In this document: one piece after another, positions 35,535 to 43,490 of the stretch | Layout of the letters: each line of letters begins with the position of its first letter | Numbering within the stretch: position 1 is the first letter of the stretch | Assembly (NCBI RefSeq): GCF_026151395.1 | Contig: NZ_JAMQPV010000002.1 | Span: 62,001 to 126,000, forward strand | Length of the DNA: 64,000 bases | Reading direction: 5' to 3' | Source: Leptospira limi | Lineage (GTDB): Bacteria > Spirochaetota > Leptospiria > Leptospirales > Leptospiraceae | Program-made: the position numbers and the translations under genes | The notes under the pieces: generated by a model | Databases searched by the model: none | Told to the model about the DNA's origin: nothing | What the model saw: only the letters and a program-made list of their open reading frames with translations

Positions 35535-37142
35535 ATGGTTTATCTTCTTTTGGGATTACTTCTCGTGATATTTGGATCCTTACTGGGTGTCCCGGATGCT
35601 CCATTCCCTCAAGGGGATGAAATCATGCACATAAGGTCCATTCGTGAGAGTTTAGACCTAGGAAGTTACCTTTTACCTTCCCTATCTGGTTTTCCGAATC
35701 CATACAAACCACCGCTGCTTTTTTGGATGGGAATGGTTTCCGATTCTATATTTGGAGTGCATTACCTTTCGGAACGATTGGTCTCTTTTGCATTTGGAAT
35801 TGGTACAATGGTATTATTATATCGTTTGGTATTTGCCATTAGCAAATCCAAATCTGAGACTTTACTCACTACCCTAATCTTTGGTTTCTCCTTTTTATCT
35901 CTGAAATTTTTTGGACTTCTCATGATGGAAGGGCCAATGGTTTTCTTTTTACTTTTTTATTTTCATTCATTTTATTTTTACAAACAAACAAAACATACTT
36001 CTTATCTAATTTTTGGAAGTTTGGTCACAGGGATTGGGTATTTACTAAAAGGACCGATCCTGCATGTTTATATCTTAATCATACTCATAAGTTATTTTTA
36101 CGTTACAGTGATTCGTATTCGAAATGGGAAAATCACATTCCAGTGGAACCAGATCATCCGAGAAAAATTCCTTCTTTTCTCTTATGTTTTGACCTTTATC
36201 ATTCCACTACTCTGGATCTCTTTTTTGTACTTTCAAATACCATCAGGAAAAGATTTGCTTCGGTTTTTCTTTATCACTGAAAATATAGGAAAGTTTTATT
36301 CCTCAAACCAATCAGGATTACGAATTTGGTTGGGTTGGCTCATATACACGATTCCATTTACCATTCCACTTATACAATTGGTTTGGAATTCAATTCGTTT
36401 CCCGAAACAAAACAAATACCAGATTTATGTATCTACATTGCTCGTTTTTATTCTATTGGTTACATGTTTACATCTACTTCCAAACCGAAAAGATCCTTAC
36501 TATGTAACTCCATTTATTAGTTTTTTATTCTTACTTACGTCTATGCAACGAATATCATGGAAATCACTTCTACTTTCAAAGATGAATCGATATAGCATAC
36601 TCATTGTTTATTTTATCTTATTATTACTTTCCATTGTCTTACGATTGCATACTTTGTTTATTTTTTCTATATTGGGTGTTCTTATCATCGTTAGTTCTCT
36701 CTGTTTTTTCCAAAGTGATCAAAATAAATGGAGGGCTGTACTCATTACACAAATCCTTGTGATCCCAATTTTCATTTTTTTCTTATTAAAGCCTCTTTCC
36801 GATCCAGACCTACGTGAGGAGGCAAAAGAAGTTGGTGAAAATTCTGTTTGTATTGTGGCAGAGAATCCTTGGACCGCAATGGACGTTCAAAATAAACTTA
36901 TCAATGCTAAGGTCAAATTTGCATTGCCACTTACAATTGAGGAAAATTGTTCCGAATCAAACTATCTCATCAGTTTTATTGAAACTAAGATTCCGAATGA
37001 ATTTCATCGAGTGAATTCTTGGTTCCAATGGAAACAACACCTTCAAATGAATACAAAATCACTGATTAGCTCTGTTTTTAAAATGGAAAAACAAAAATTC
37101 CAAACGGAAATAGTTTTATGGAAAAAGGGAAGATTGGAATGA
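35535..37142 (+). CDS. Glycosyltransferase family 39 (ArnT/PMT-like) membrane protein
   Basis: This 535-residue protein has about eleven membrane helices. The first periplasmic loop holds FPQGDEIMHIRSIRESLDLG, with the acidic DE pair expected at the GT-C active site, and FPNPYKPPLLFWM follows as in ArnT-like proteins. A LHLLPNRKDPYYVTPF segment matches the second conserved loop. Such enzymes transfer a sugar from a polyprenol-phosphate donor to lipid or protein outside the inner membrane. The DPM1-like synthase two genes downstream could supply that donor. The short soluble tail overlaps the next gene by ATGA. A TetR-type palindrome precedes it. Confidence 0.85.
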   Translation: MVYLLLGLLLVIFGSLLGVPDAPFPQGDEIMHIRSIRESLDLGSYLLPSLSGFPNPYKPPLLFWMGMVSDSIFGVHYLSERLVSFAFGIGTMVLLYRLVFAISKSKSETLLTTLIFGFSFLSLKFFGLLMMEGPMVFFLLFYFHSFYFYKQTKHTSYLIFGSLVTGIGYLLKGPILHVYILIILISYFYVTVIRIRNGKITFQWNQIIREKFLLFSYVLTFIIPLLWISFLYFQIPSGKDLLRFFFITENIGKFYSSNQSGLRIWLGWLIYTIPFTIPLIQLVWNSIRFPKQNKYQIYVSTLLVFILLVTCLHLLPNRKDPYYVTPFISFLFLLTSMQRISWKSLLLSKMNRYSILIVYFILLLLSIVLRLHTLFIFSILGVLIIVSSLCFFQSDQNKWRAVLITQILVIPIFIFFLLKPLSDPDLREEAKEVGENSVCIVAENPWTAMDVQNKLINAKVKFALPLTIEENCSESNYLISFIETKIPNEFHRVNSWFQWKQHLQMNTKSLISSVFKMEKQKFQTEIVLWKKGRLE

Positions 37143-37453
37143 AAAAATACGGAATCCTCCTACTAGTCTTATTTTTTGTTTCGATTTGGGATTTTTCCAA
37201 AGATAACCTTCCCAAGTTTGGACAAAAAGTAACCAAAATGGAAGCACCTCAATGCAAATACATGTGCGAAAAGCTTAACAACTGTTTGAGTGAAGACCAA
37301 AAAAAACAACAAGATCCAAAATTAGTTCAATTTGCCTGTGAAATTCTCTGTTCCAAACAATACCAATTGTTTAATGGATGTTCCAATTCGATTCTAACCT
37401 CCTGCCATGCAGGAGAGGTATGTATAAAAAACTTAACCAAGGGGCTTTTTTAA
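37139..37453 (+). CDS. Small Cys-rich exported protein
   Basis: This 104-residue protein has an N-terminal signal or anchor (MKKYGILLLVLFFVSIWDF). The mature part has eight Cys: CKYMCEKLNNC, ACEILC, GC, SCHAGEVC. The Cys-x3-Cys and Cys-x6-Cys spacings suggest a helical hairpin stapled by disulphides. Similar Cys-rich proteins are common in Leptospira; function unknown. I start at the ATG at 37139 because it overlaps the GT39 stop as ATGA; an earlier ATG at 37118 would place charged residues before the signal. Confidence 0.75.
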   Translation: MKKYGILLLVLFFVSIWDFSKDNLPKFGQKVTKMEAPQCKYMCEKLNNCLSEDQKKQQDPKLVQFACEILCSKQYQLFNGCSNSILTSCHAGEVCIKNLTKGLF

Positions 37454-37467
37454 AAGTATAAAGTTGA

Positions 37468-37479
37468 ATGACCGGTCAT
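37468..37479. promoter_or_regulatory. Palindrome overlapping the DPM1-like gene start
   Basis: ATGACCGGTCAT is a perfect 12-bp palindrome whose right end enters the ATG at 37478. It is TetR-operator-like. It could regulate the DPM1-like gene separately from the upstream operon, or be chance. Confidence 0.4.
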
Positions 37480-38236
37480 GAAAGATAAAACAAGCATAAT
37501 ACTTCCAACCTATAACGAAGCAGGTAATATCAAAAATTGTGTTGAAACAATAACGAAAGTCCTAGAAAGAGATGGGCTTCCATTTGAAATCATTATAGTT
37601 GATGATAATTCACCTGATGGAACCTTTAAAGTTTCCAAAGTTTTAGCAAAATATGATTCTCGAGTGAAACCATTTGTTAGGCTCACAGAAAAAGGTTTAA
37701 GTTCAGCAGTTACCTTTGGTTATAACAAGGCGGAAGGAGACAAATTTGTTGTTGTTGATGCAGATTTCCAACATGATTACACCAAAATTCCAGATGTAAT
37801 TCGACTTTTAAGAGATAATGATATCGTAGTTGCCACAAGAAGGAGCCAGGATGGCGGATATGGAAATTTCCCCATCTTACGGAAGTTAGCAAGTCTCTTT
37901 GCTACAAAAATTTCAGAATGGTTATTTCCTGTGAAGATTTCAGATCCTATGAGTGGATTTTTTGGTATTCGTAAAACAGTCTACTTGGACACAAAAGATA
38001 AATTACACCCAAGAGGTTACAAAATTCTATTTGAAATTTTGGGTGTTGTGAAAACAGATAAAATTGCAGAAATTGGTTATACCTTTGGACTTCGCACTTG
38101 GGGGCATTCCAAATTAGATTCAGGTGTGATCTTTTATTTCCTTTGGGATTTGGTTTCGATCAAATGGTACCAGTGGAGGCAATCTCATCACTTATTCTTT
38201 GGATCAAAAGGAAGGAATTCCCACATCCATCCCTAG
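37478..38236 (+). CDS. Polyprenol-phosphate sugar synthase (DPM1-like family 2 glycosyltransferase)
   Basis: This 252-residue GT-A enzyme shows the family order: ILPTYNEAGNIKN, then IIIVDDNSPDGTF, VVVDADFQHDYTKIP (metal-binding DAD) and the DPMSGFFGIRK motif typical of dolichol/polyprenol-phosphate mannose synthases. It has no C-terminal membrane helices, like the soluble DPM1 type. It would make polyprenol-phosphate-mannose or -glucose on the cytoplasmic face. The GT39 enzyme two genes upstream is the natural consumer. The sugar cannot be read from the sequence. Confidence 0.9.
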   Translation: MKDKTSIILPTYNEAGNIKNCVETITKVLERDGLPFEIIIVDDNSPDGTFKVSKVLAKYDSRVKPFVRLTEKGLSSAVTFGYNKAEGDKFVVVDADFQHDYTKIPDVIRLLRDNDIVVATRRSQDGGYGNFPILRKLASLFATKISEWLFPVKISDPMSGFFGIRKTVYLDTKDKLHPRGYKILFEILGVVKTDKIAEIGYTFGLRTWGHSKLDSGVIFYFLWDLVSIKWYQWRQSHHLFFGSKGRNSHIHP

Positions 38237-38356
38237 ACAAACTTTAGTGTTTGGATCGAAAATGTAAGGGAAAAGAAAAAATTTAAAAACTATTTTTTTC
38301 GCTTGTACTCTAATGTAATTCGATCGGATTCCGTAGATCTCTCTGTGAGGGACAAA

Positions 38357-38650
38357 ATGGTTTCAGAACTTACAAAAGAAAAAAGTTACCGAATCGAAGT
38401 GAGTAGTTTGGATTTGTATTCTGCACAAAGCCTAGAAGAAGACATGACAAAACTCTTTCAAAATGATTTGAGTGTGATTTATATTGATTTCTCCAATGTG
38501 GAAGAAGTTTCCTCTGCTGTACTCGGACTACTTTTATACAAAAAAATGATGTTCCAAAAACAAGGTGTGCGACTCTTTCTTACGAATGTAAAACCTCAGA
38601 TTCAAAAAATCTTAAAAATATTAAACCTGAGTGGCCATTTACTTGTTTGA
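38357..38650 (+). CDS. STAS-domain protein (anti-sigma-factor antagonist-like)
   Basis: A single STAS domain of about 97 residues: IEVSSLDLYSAQSLEEDM, LSVIYIDFSNVEEVSSAVLGLLLY, MMFQKQGVRLFLTNVKPQIQKILKIL. The Ser in VEEVSSAVLG is at the position phosphorylated in SpoIIAA-like proteins. The ATG at 38357 has GAGGG 5 nt upstream, so I prefer it to the TTG at 38303. It likely takes part in a partner-switching circuit with a kinase/phosphatase elsewhere; no partner is adjacent. Confidence 0.82.
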   Translation: MVSELTKEKSYRIEVSSLDLYSAQSLEEDMTKLFQNDLSVIYIDFSNVEEVSSAVLGLLLYKKMMFQKQGVRLFLTNVKPQIQKILKILNLSGHLLV

Positions 38651-38662
38651 ACTCATTCCAAA

Positions 38663-40282
38663 TTACAAATCAATGATGATCCCAGAATGTTCTGGTAGGT
38701 GCATTTTTTTCCCGTCCCATTCCGCTCCACCAAAAGCATAGATTTTTTTTCCTTTCATATCAACATTCAAATCCTTCTGACTTTTACCAAAGTTGAGGAA
38801 TACTCGAAGTCTTTTTTTCTTAAACCTTCTTTCAAAACTCAAAATAGTTGGTTCGTCTGTATGAATGATTTCCAAACTACCAATTCTTACGACATCAAAA
38901 TCCTTTCGTATATGAAACATTGTTTGGTAGTGTTTCCACAATGAGTTTGGATCATTTTTTTGTCCCAATACAGTATCACTAACTTGAACGGTTTCGATAG
39001 GCAACCATGGTTTAGCATTTGTGAACCCAGCATTTTGAGAATCATCCCATAACATTGGTAGTCGGCAATTATCTCGATTGATGTAGATTCCCAAAAGTTT
39101 CGTTAAAAACAAGGGAACAAATCGATTCAATTTGGCAATTGGATCTTTCCCAAAAAAGTTGGAGAGTTTTCCTTCTTTTCTACCAATTTCTTCTCCATAA
39201 TAAACAATAGGAACTCCTCTTGCCATAAATTGAAAACAAACAAGTAGTTTTGCTTTTCGAATGTCACCACCTAACCGATCAATGTATCTCCTTTGGTCAT
39301 GGTTACCTAATACATAAGTTGGAGTATAAGGACTTGGGAAAAATTCTTCATTTTTTTGGAGTAGTTTACGAAAAAAATCTGCATTGTAAGAAAAGTGAAT
39401 TAACTCAAACTGAAACACCAAATTGAGACCATCAGTTTTTTCACCTAAAAAGGATTTTAATACTTGGTCACTTCCACTCACTTCTCCGATGAGGAATGGT
39501 TTTTGTTTGTATTTGGAAATGTGTTTCCGAACTTCTTTTGCAAACGAAAATGATTCAGGTAGATTTAGGTTATACTGTTTTTTTTGGAAAAACGCCTCAT
39601 CATGGTTATCTGGTGTGGGAAAAAATCTAAGACTAAAAGGATTATCTCGAAAACTTTCATCTTTATAAATGGAATTGAAGATATCCAGACGAAACCCATC
39701 GACACCTTTTTTTAACCAAAAATCCAGAACGCCAAACATGGTTTTTTTGACTTTTGGATTCCTGTAATTTAAGTCAGGTTGGAAAGATAAAAAATTACTG
39801 TAATAGTATTCATCTGTTCCTTTATCATAATTCCATCCCGATTTCCCAACCATTGAAATCCAGTTATTCGGTGGTTCTTTAGTCCCCTTTTTCCAAATGT
39901 AAAAATCTCGTTTGGGATTCGATATGGATGATTTTGATTCTAAAAACCATGGGTGTTTGTCAGAAGTATGGTTCATCACCATGTCCAAAACTACTCTCAT
40001 CTTACGTTTATGGATTTCTCGAATCAATTGTTCACAATCGGTCATCGTCCCAAATCTGGGATCAATGTTTGTATAATCTGCTATATCATAACCAAAATCT
40101 TCGCCAGGACTGACATAAAACGGTGAAAACCAAATGGTTTCAACGCCCAAGGATTGGATCTCATCCAAACGTCTGAGGATTCCCTTTAAATCGCCAATTC
40201 CATCACCGTTAGAATCCTGGAAGGACCAAGGGTAAATTTGATAAATTGAAGTTTGTTTCCACCATTCCATTTTGTTTTCCAT
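38663..40282 (-). CDS. GH13 alpha-glucosidase / oligo-1,6-glucosidase-like enzyme
   Basis: This 539-residue protein has the full GH13 motif set: VVLDMVMNHTSD (region I, residues 97-108), DGFRLDIFN with nucleophile Asp200, IGEVSG with acid/base Glu267 and VLGNHDQRR with Asp329. SNGDGIGDLKGI near residue 24 is the calcium-type loop of oligo-1,6-glucosidases and related GH13 enzymes. There is no signal peptide, so it should act in the cytoplasm on short alpha-glucosides such as isomaltose, sucrose or trehalose; the exact substrate is open. It is divergent from speD with about 80 nt between them. Confidence 0.92.
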   Translation of the reverse strand: MENKMEWWKQTSIYQIYPWSFQDSNGDGIGDLKGILRRLDEIQSLGVETIWFSPFYVSPGEDFGYDIADYTNIDPRFGTMTDCEQLIREIHKRKMRVVLDMVMNHTSDKHPWFLESKSSISNPKRDFYIWKKGTKEPPNNWISMVGKSGWNYDKGTDEYYYSNFLSFQPDLNYRNPKVKKTMFGVLDFWLKKGVDGFRLDIFNSIYKDESFRDNPFSLRFFPTPDNHDEAFFQKKQYNLNLPESFSFAKEVRKHISKYKQKPFLIGEVSGSDQVLKSFLGEKTDGLNLVFQFELIHFSYNADFFRKLLQKNEEFFPSPYTPTYVLGNHDQRRYIDRLGGDIRKAKLLVCFQFMARGVPIVYYGEEIGRKEGKLSNFFGKDPIAKLNRFVPLFLTKLLGIYINRDNCRLPMLWDDSQNAGFTNAKPWLPIETVQVSDTVLGQKNDPNSLWKHYQTMFHIRKDFDVVRIGSLEIIHTDEPTILSFERRFKKKRLRVFLNFGKSQKDLNVDMKGKKIYAFGGAEWDGKKMHLPEHSGIIIDL

Positions 40283-40363
40283 GACTTTTCTAAAACTGAC
40301 TTGTTATTTCAGTTGCCTCTTACCTAAATACCAAATTTCTGTTCTTTATACAAGCAGGTAGCA

Positions 40364-41125
40364 ATGGATAAAGAAAAAATCAAACTTTCCGGTTTTAACA
40401 ATCTGACAAAAGTTTTGAGTTTTAACCTCTACGATTTTTGCATCACACTCGATGACGATCAAAAAGGTAGATATGTAACATATATCCACGACAAGTACAA
40501 TGCGAGTAAAATTACAGAAATCTCCAAAGAGATTGTCAAACGCATTGATGCCAATATCCTCTCTGTATCCGCACAAGATTACGATCCTGTGGGTGCATCT
40601 GCTATGGTACTTATGAGTGATGTGAAGGGTGGAGGAAATCCAATCCCATCAACGCAGGTTAGTATGCATTTGGACAAATCGCACATCACTGTCCACACCT
40701 ACCCTGATGCAGCTGATCCAGATGGGATCTGTTCTTTCCGAGTGGACATTGACATTTCGACTTGTGGAGAGATCATTCCACTTGACTCAATCAATTTCCT
40801 ATTTGAAGCATTTGAATGTGATGTAGTTTATATAGACTATGTGGTGAGAGGGTATACCCGACTTGCAGATGGTAAAAAGATCTATAACGATCATCACTTC
40901 AATTCGATCTTAGATTTTATCAAACCAGAAATCAAAAGAAATTATACTTATCTTTCTGACATCAACATGCCTCAAGATAACACTTGGCAAACTAAATTGA
41001 TGATCCGAGAACTTGGACCTGAAAATTATTTGTTAAACCCTGAGGACATTTCTCATCCCGATGTTTCGAACAAAATGAAACTTCTAAGAGAGGAAATGAA
41101 AGAAGTGTATCATATGATCCACTAA
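40364..41125 (+). CDS. speD: S-adenosylmethionine decarboxylase proenzyme
   Basis: This 253-residue protein of the E. coli-type SpeD class makes decarboxylated SAM for spermidine synthesis. The self-cleavage site is in LDKSHITVHTYPD, with Ser106 becoming the pyruvoyl group. FRVDIDISTCGEIIPL, DCVVYIDYVVRGYTR-like sequence and NINMPQ-like sequence complete the alpha-chain pattern. Length is close to the 264 of E. coli. No spermidine synthase gene is adjacent. It is probably monocistronic. Confidence 0.95.
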   Translation: MDKEKIKLSGFNNLTKVLSFNLYDFCITLDDDQKGRYVTYIHDKYNASKITEISKEIVKRIDANILSVSAQDYDPVGASAMVLMSDVKGGGNPIPSTQVSMHLDKSHITVHTYPDAADPDGICSFRVDIDISTCGEIIPLDSINFLFEAFECDVVYIDYVVRGYTRLADGKKIYNDHHFNSILDFIKPEIKRNYTYLSDINMPQDNTWQTKLMIRELGPENYLLNPEDISHPDVSNKMKLLREEMKEVYHMIH

Positions 41126-41136
41126 TTAGATTTTTT

Positions 41137-41688
41137 TCACTCTTTACTCATTTCTTTTTGGATTTGGATCCAATCATTTCCACCGAGTTCGGGAAGTGCA
41201 TAGACAACTTTCCGATTTGGTGGGATGAGAAAAAATTGAGTTCCATGTTCATCTTTTTGTTTGAGAACAGGATATTCCGGTAAATACGCACCGAGCCTTC
41301 TATAAAACTGAACTTCTTCTATTGATTTTGGTCGTAGGGCTTGGATTGCCAAAGAAGTTTGGTAATATGCTAAATAATTTTGAATGTCTTCTTCTGTTTC
41401 TTTAGGGTCAGTTACCAAAAAGTAATATGAAAATTTTGAATTCGGGAATCGTAACTGAAATTGCCTAAGATTTTCCAAGGCCATAGGACATTTTTTTCCA
41501 CAACCAACTAACCCAGGATAAATGATGATCCAATTTGATTTTGGTACCGTATCAAATTGAATTTCACAGATCTCACAAGGGATCTTTCGGTATGTACTGG
41601 AAAAAAAATGAAGTAAGGAACTAAGTCCTAGTAAGAGTATAATAACAATGACCCAAAGTAGTCTTTGGATCCATTTTTTAAGTGCCAT
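41137..41688 (-). CDS. SCO1/SenC-like thioredoxin-fold membrane protein
   Basis: About 183 residues with one N-terminal membrane anchor ([20 protein letters not shown]) and a periplasmic thioredoxin-like domain. CGKKCP after [10 protein letters not shown] is in the place of the SCO copper-binding Cys-x3-Cys motif. [21 protein letters not shown] follows, as in SCO proteins. A conserved late His ligand is not evident, so copper delivery is uncertain; a thiol-disulphide role is possible. I use the ATG at 41688; a TTG at 41700 is also in frame. It overlaps the 3' end of the upstream MCP gene, so the two are coupled. Confidence 0.7.
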   Translation of the reverse strand: MALKKWIQRLLWVIVIILLLGLSSLLHFFSSTYRKIPCEICEIQFDTVPKSNWIIIYPGLVGCGKKCPMALENLRQFQLRFPNSKFSYYFLVTDPKETEEDIQNYLAYYQTSLAIQALRPKSIEEVQFYRRLGAYLPEYPVLKQKDEHGTQFFLIPPNRKVVYALPELGGNDWIQIQKEMSKE

Positions 41689-43222
41689 TTCCTGTTTCAA
41701 TCATCGCAGAAAGTGTTTCGACTGAATCTTTTAAATTTTCAAAGATCACATTTCCTTTGTCGATAAACGAAATCATTTCCGAACTTGTATTCAAGTTGGT
41801 TTGTGTTTTCAAATTTAAATCCATAATCGAATCCGATATTTCAAGCATACTAGATGATTGTTCTTTGCTAGAAAGTTGCATTTCCTGTGCAATTTGATCC
41901 AGAGTGGTTAAAGCATTTTCTTGTTTCTCAAAAGCAGAGAGTGTTCCCGAAATTTTTTCTGTTAACTCACCCATACCCACTTCTGAAGCCAAAATGGATT
42001 TCACAAAACCTTGGACCGTTTGGTTGATTTGGTTTGATTGTTTAAAACTAACTTGGATTGCGGATTTAATTTTACCAGAGATAGTAGAGATATTTTTAGT
42101 TGCATCCGCAGTAGAATCGGCAAGTTTTGAAATCTCGGAAGCAACAACTGCAAATCCTCTTCCTGCATCACCTGCTCTTGCCGCCTCAATAGAAGCATTT
42201 AATGAAAGTAAGTTGACTTTCTCGGCAATATCCGAAATCAAATCCAAAATTTCTTCCATTTTTTCAGAATCATCTACTGCCACTTCCATAGATTGGTACA
42301 AAGTAGAAAATTCTGTTTCCGTTTTTTTGACACTCTCTGCAGACTCTTGGATTTTTGCTCTCATCACTTCCAATGATTTTACAAAACCCTCATTCAAATT
42401 GAATAAGTTTCGGTTGAGTTCTTCTACTGTTTTTACTTCGTTGATTTGGCGATTGGATCCTTCTAAAATCAATTGGCTTGATGCAGTGGTTTCTTCTGTT
42501 GCTGCTGAAATTGCTTCGATGGAGGAAGATTGGTCTTGGAAAGAAGATTCAAACTTTCTAACGGCGGTTGTGATCAAATTTGAATTTTCAATATAGGATT
42601 TTGTCCCTTGAGAAACTTCATCAATTGCGGCAGTGACACCCGCCATTACCGTTTCTAAATTGGTTTGGGTTTCAATTTGTATCCTCAAATCTAATACGGA
42701 AAGGTAGGAAAAATAAATGAGAATTCCGGTTTCCATCACAACAAATAGTGCATGAGTGATTACAATTTCCAAACCCGTACCGTAACTATAAACAATCACT
42801 TTGGTATTCAAAAATATAACACCAAACTCTTGTAGGTAATTTCCAACTAAGTGATGTATGGCGATTGTCAATGCGGCAACAAGTAATACACGCCAATCTT
42901 CATACACAAACAAAACAGCTAGGGCACTGAAAACATGAAAATGCATTTCAATACGACCAAATTGTGCTTGGATGAGAAGGGCACTAAACAACATAAGAGC
43001 TGCGCCATTCCAAGCTCTTAAGAAAAAACTTCCACGAAAAAATCGATAGAATAATAGAGAAAGAGTGGCAATGATGACGGCAGAAATTGTGACAACTAAG
43101 GTAGCACCATATCCAAGAGAGAGTAAAAGAACAAGGGGAATATGAGCAAAAATTGCCCAAATAAAAAACGTATCTACTTTTTTTTGGCGTTCCAAAAGAA
43201 CTGCTGCCAATCTTAAATCCAT
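41678..43222 (-). CDS. Methyl-accepting chemotaxis protein with polytopic histidine-rich membrane sensor
   Basis: This 514-residue receptor has about six membrane helices in its first 180 residues instead of a periplasmic sensor. The helices contain conserved-looking polar residues: His94 and His96 (EMHFHVF), His123-His124 (AIHHL), His157 (ITHALF) and Glu164 (VVMET). The rest is a long coiled coil with the signalling tip [20 protein letters not shown]. Receptors with this membrane domain may sense a metal, haem or membrane state; that is inference. It is followed by, and overlaps, the SCO-like gene, which fits a redox or metal theme. Confidence 0.88.
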   Translation of the reverse strand: MDLRLAAVLLERQKKVDTFFIWAIFAHIPLVLLLSLGYGATLVVTISAVIIATLSLLFYRFFRGSFFLRAWNGAALMLFSALLIQAQFGRIEMHFHVFSALAVLFVYEDWRVLLVAALTIAIHHLVGNYLQEFGVIFLNTKVIVYSYGTGLEIVITHALFVVMETGILIYFSYLSVLDLRIQIETQTNLETVMAGVTAAIDEVSQGTKSYIENSNLITTAVRKFESSFQDQSSSIEAISAATEETTASSQLILEGSNRQINEVKTVEELNRNLFNLNEGFVKSLEVMRAKIQESAESVKKTETEFSTLYQSMEVAVDDSEKMEEILDLISDIAEKVNLLSLNASIEAARAGDAGRGFAVVASEISKLADSTADATKNISTISGKIKSAIQVSFKQSNQINQTVQGFVKSILASEVGMGELTEKISGTLSAFEKQENALTTLDQIAQEMQLSSKEQSSSMLEISDSIMDLNLKTQTNLNTSSEMISFIDKGNVIFENLKDSVETLSAMIETGNGT

Positions 43223-43371
43223 ATGCTATGGAACGAATGATTGAGAAAAAATACCAGTCAATAAAAGTATAGAGACTTCTCTTTTTACCTTTTGTTTAAT
43301 TGATTATATTCTACATTCAGTGAATGTACCGATTGGATTAATGTTTGTTTTTGCTATAGATGGGACTTGTT

Positions 43372-43467
43372 ATGGTCCACAAACTGAGTCGTAGAATCTT
43401 TCAAATTCTTTCATTTTCTATCCTTGGTTTTTACTTTCTCTCTTGCCGTTCGGAAAATCCCCTGTAA
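43372..43467 (+). CDS. Very short lipoprotein-signal reading frame (possible frameshifted N-terminus)
   Basis: An ATG at 43372 encodes 31 residues that form a complete lipoprotein signal: MVHKLSRR, a hydrophobic core and the lipobox FLSC at Cys25, then RSENPL and a TAA. It ends 24 nt before the preferred start of the large gene downstream. The run CCCC at 43459-43462 lies just before the stop; one extra C would fuse this signal in frame with the large protein. It may be a micro-lipoprotein, a leader peptide, or the true N-terminus broken by one base. Confidence 0.45.
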   Translation: MVHKLSRRIFQILSFSILGFYFLSCRSENPL

Positions 43468-43490
43468 ACTTGTGTCTTAGCAGGTACATT

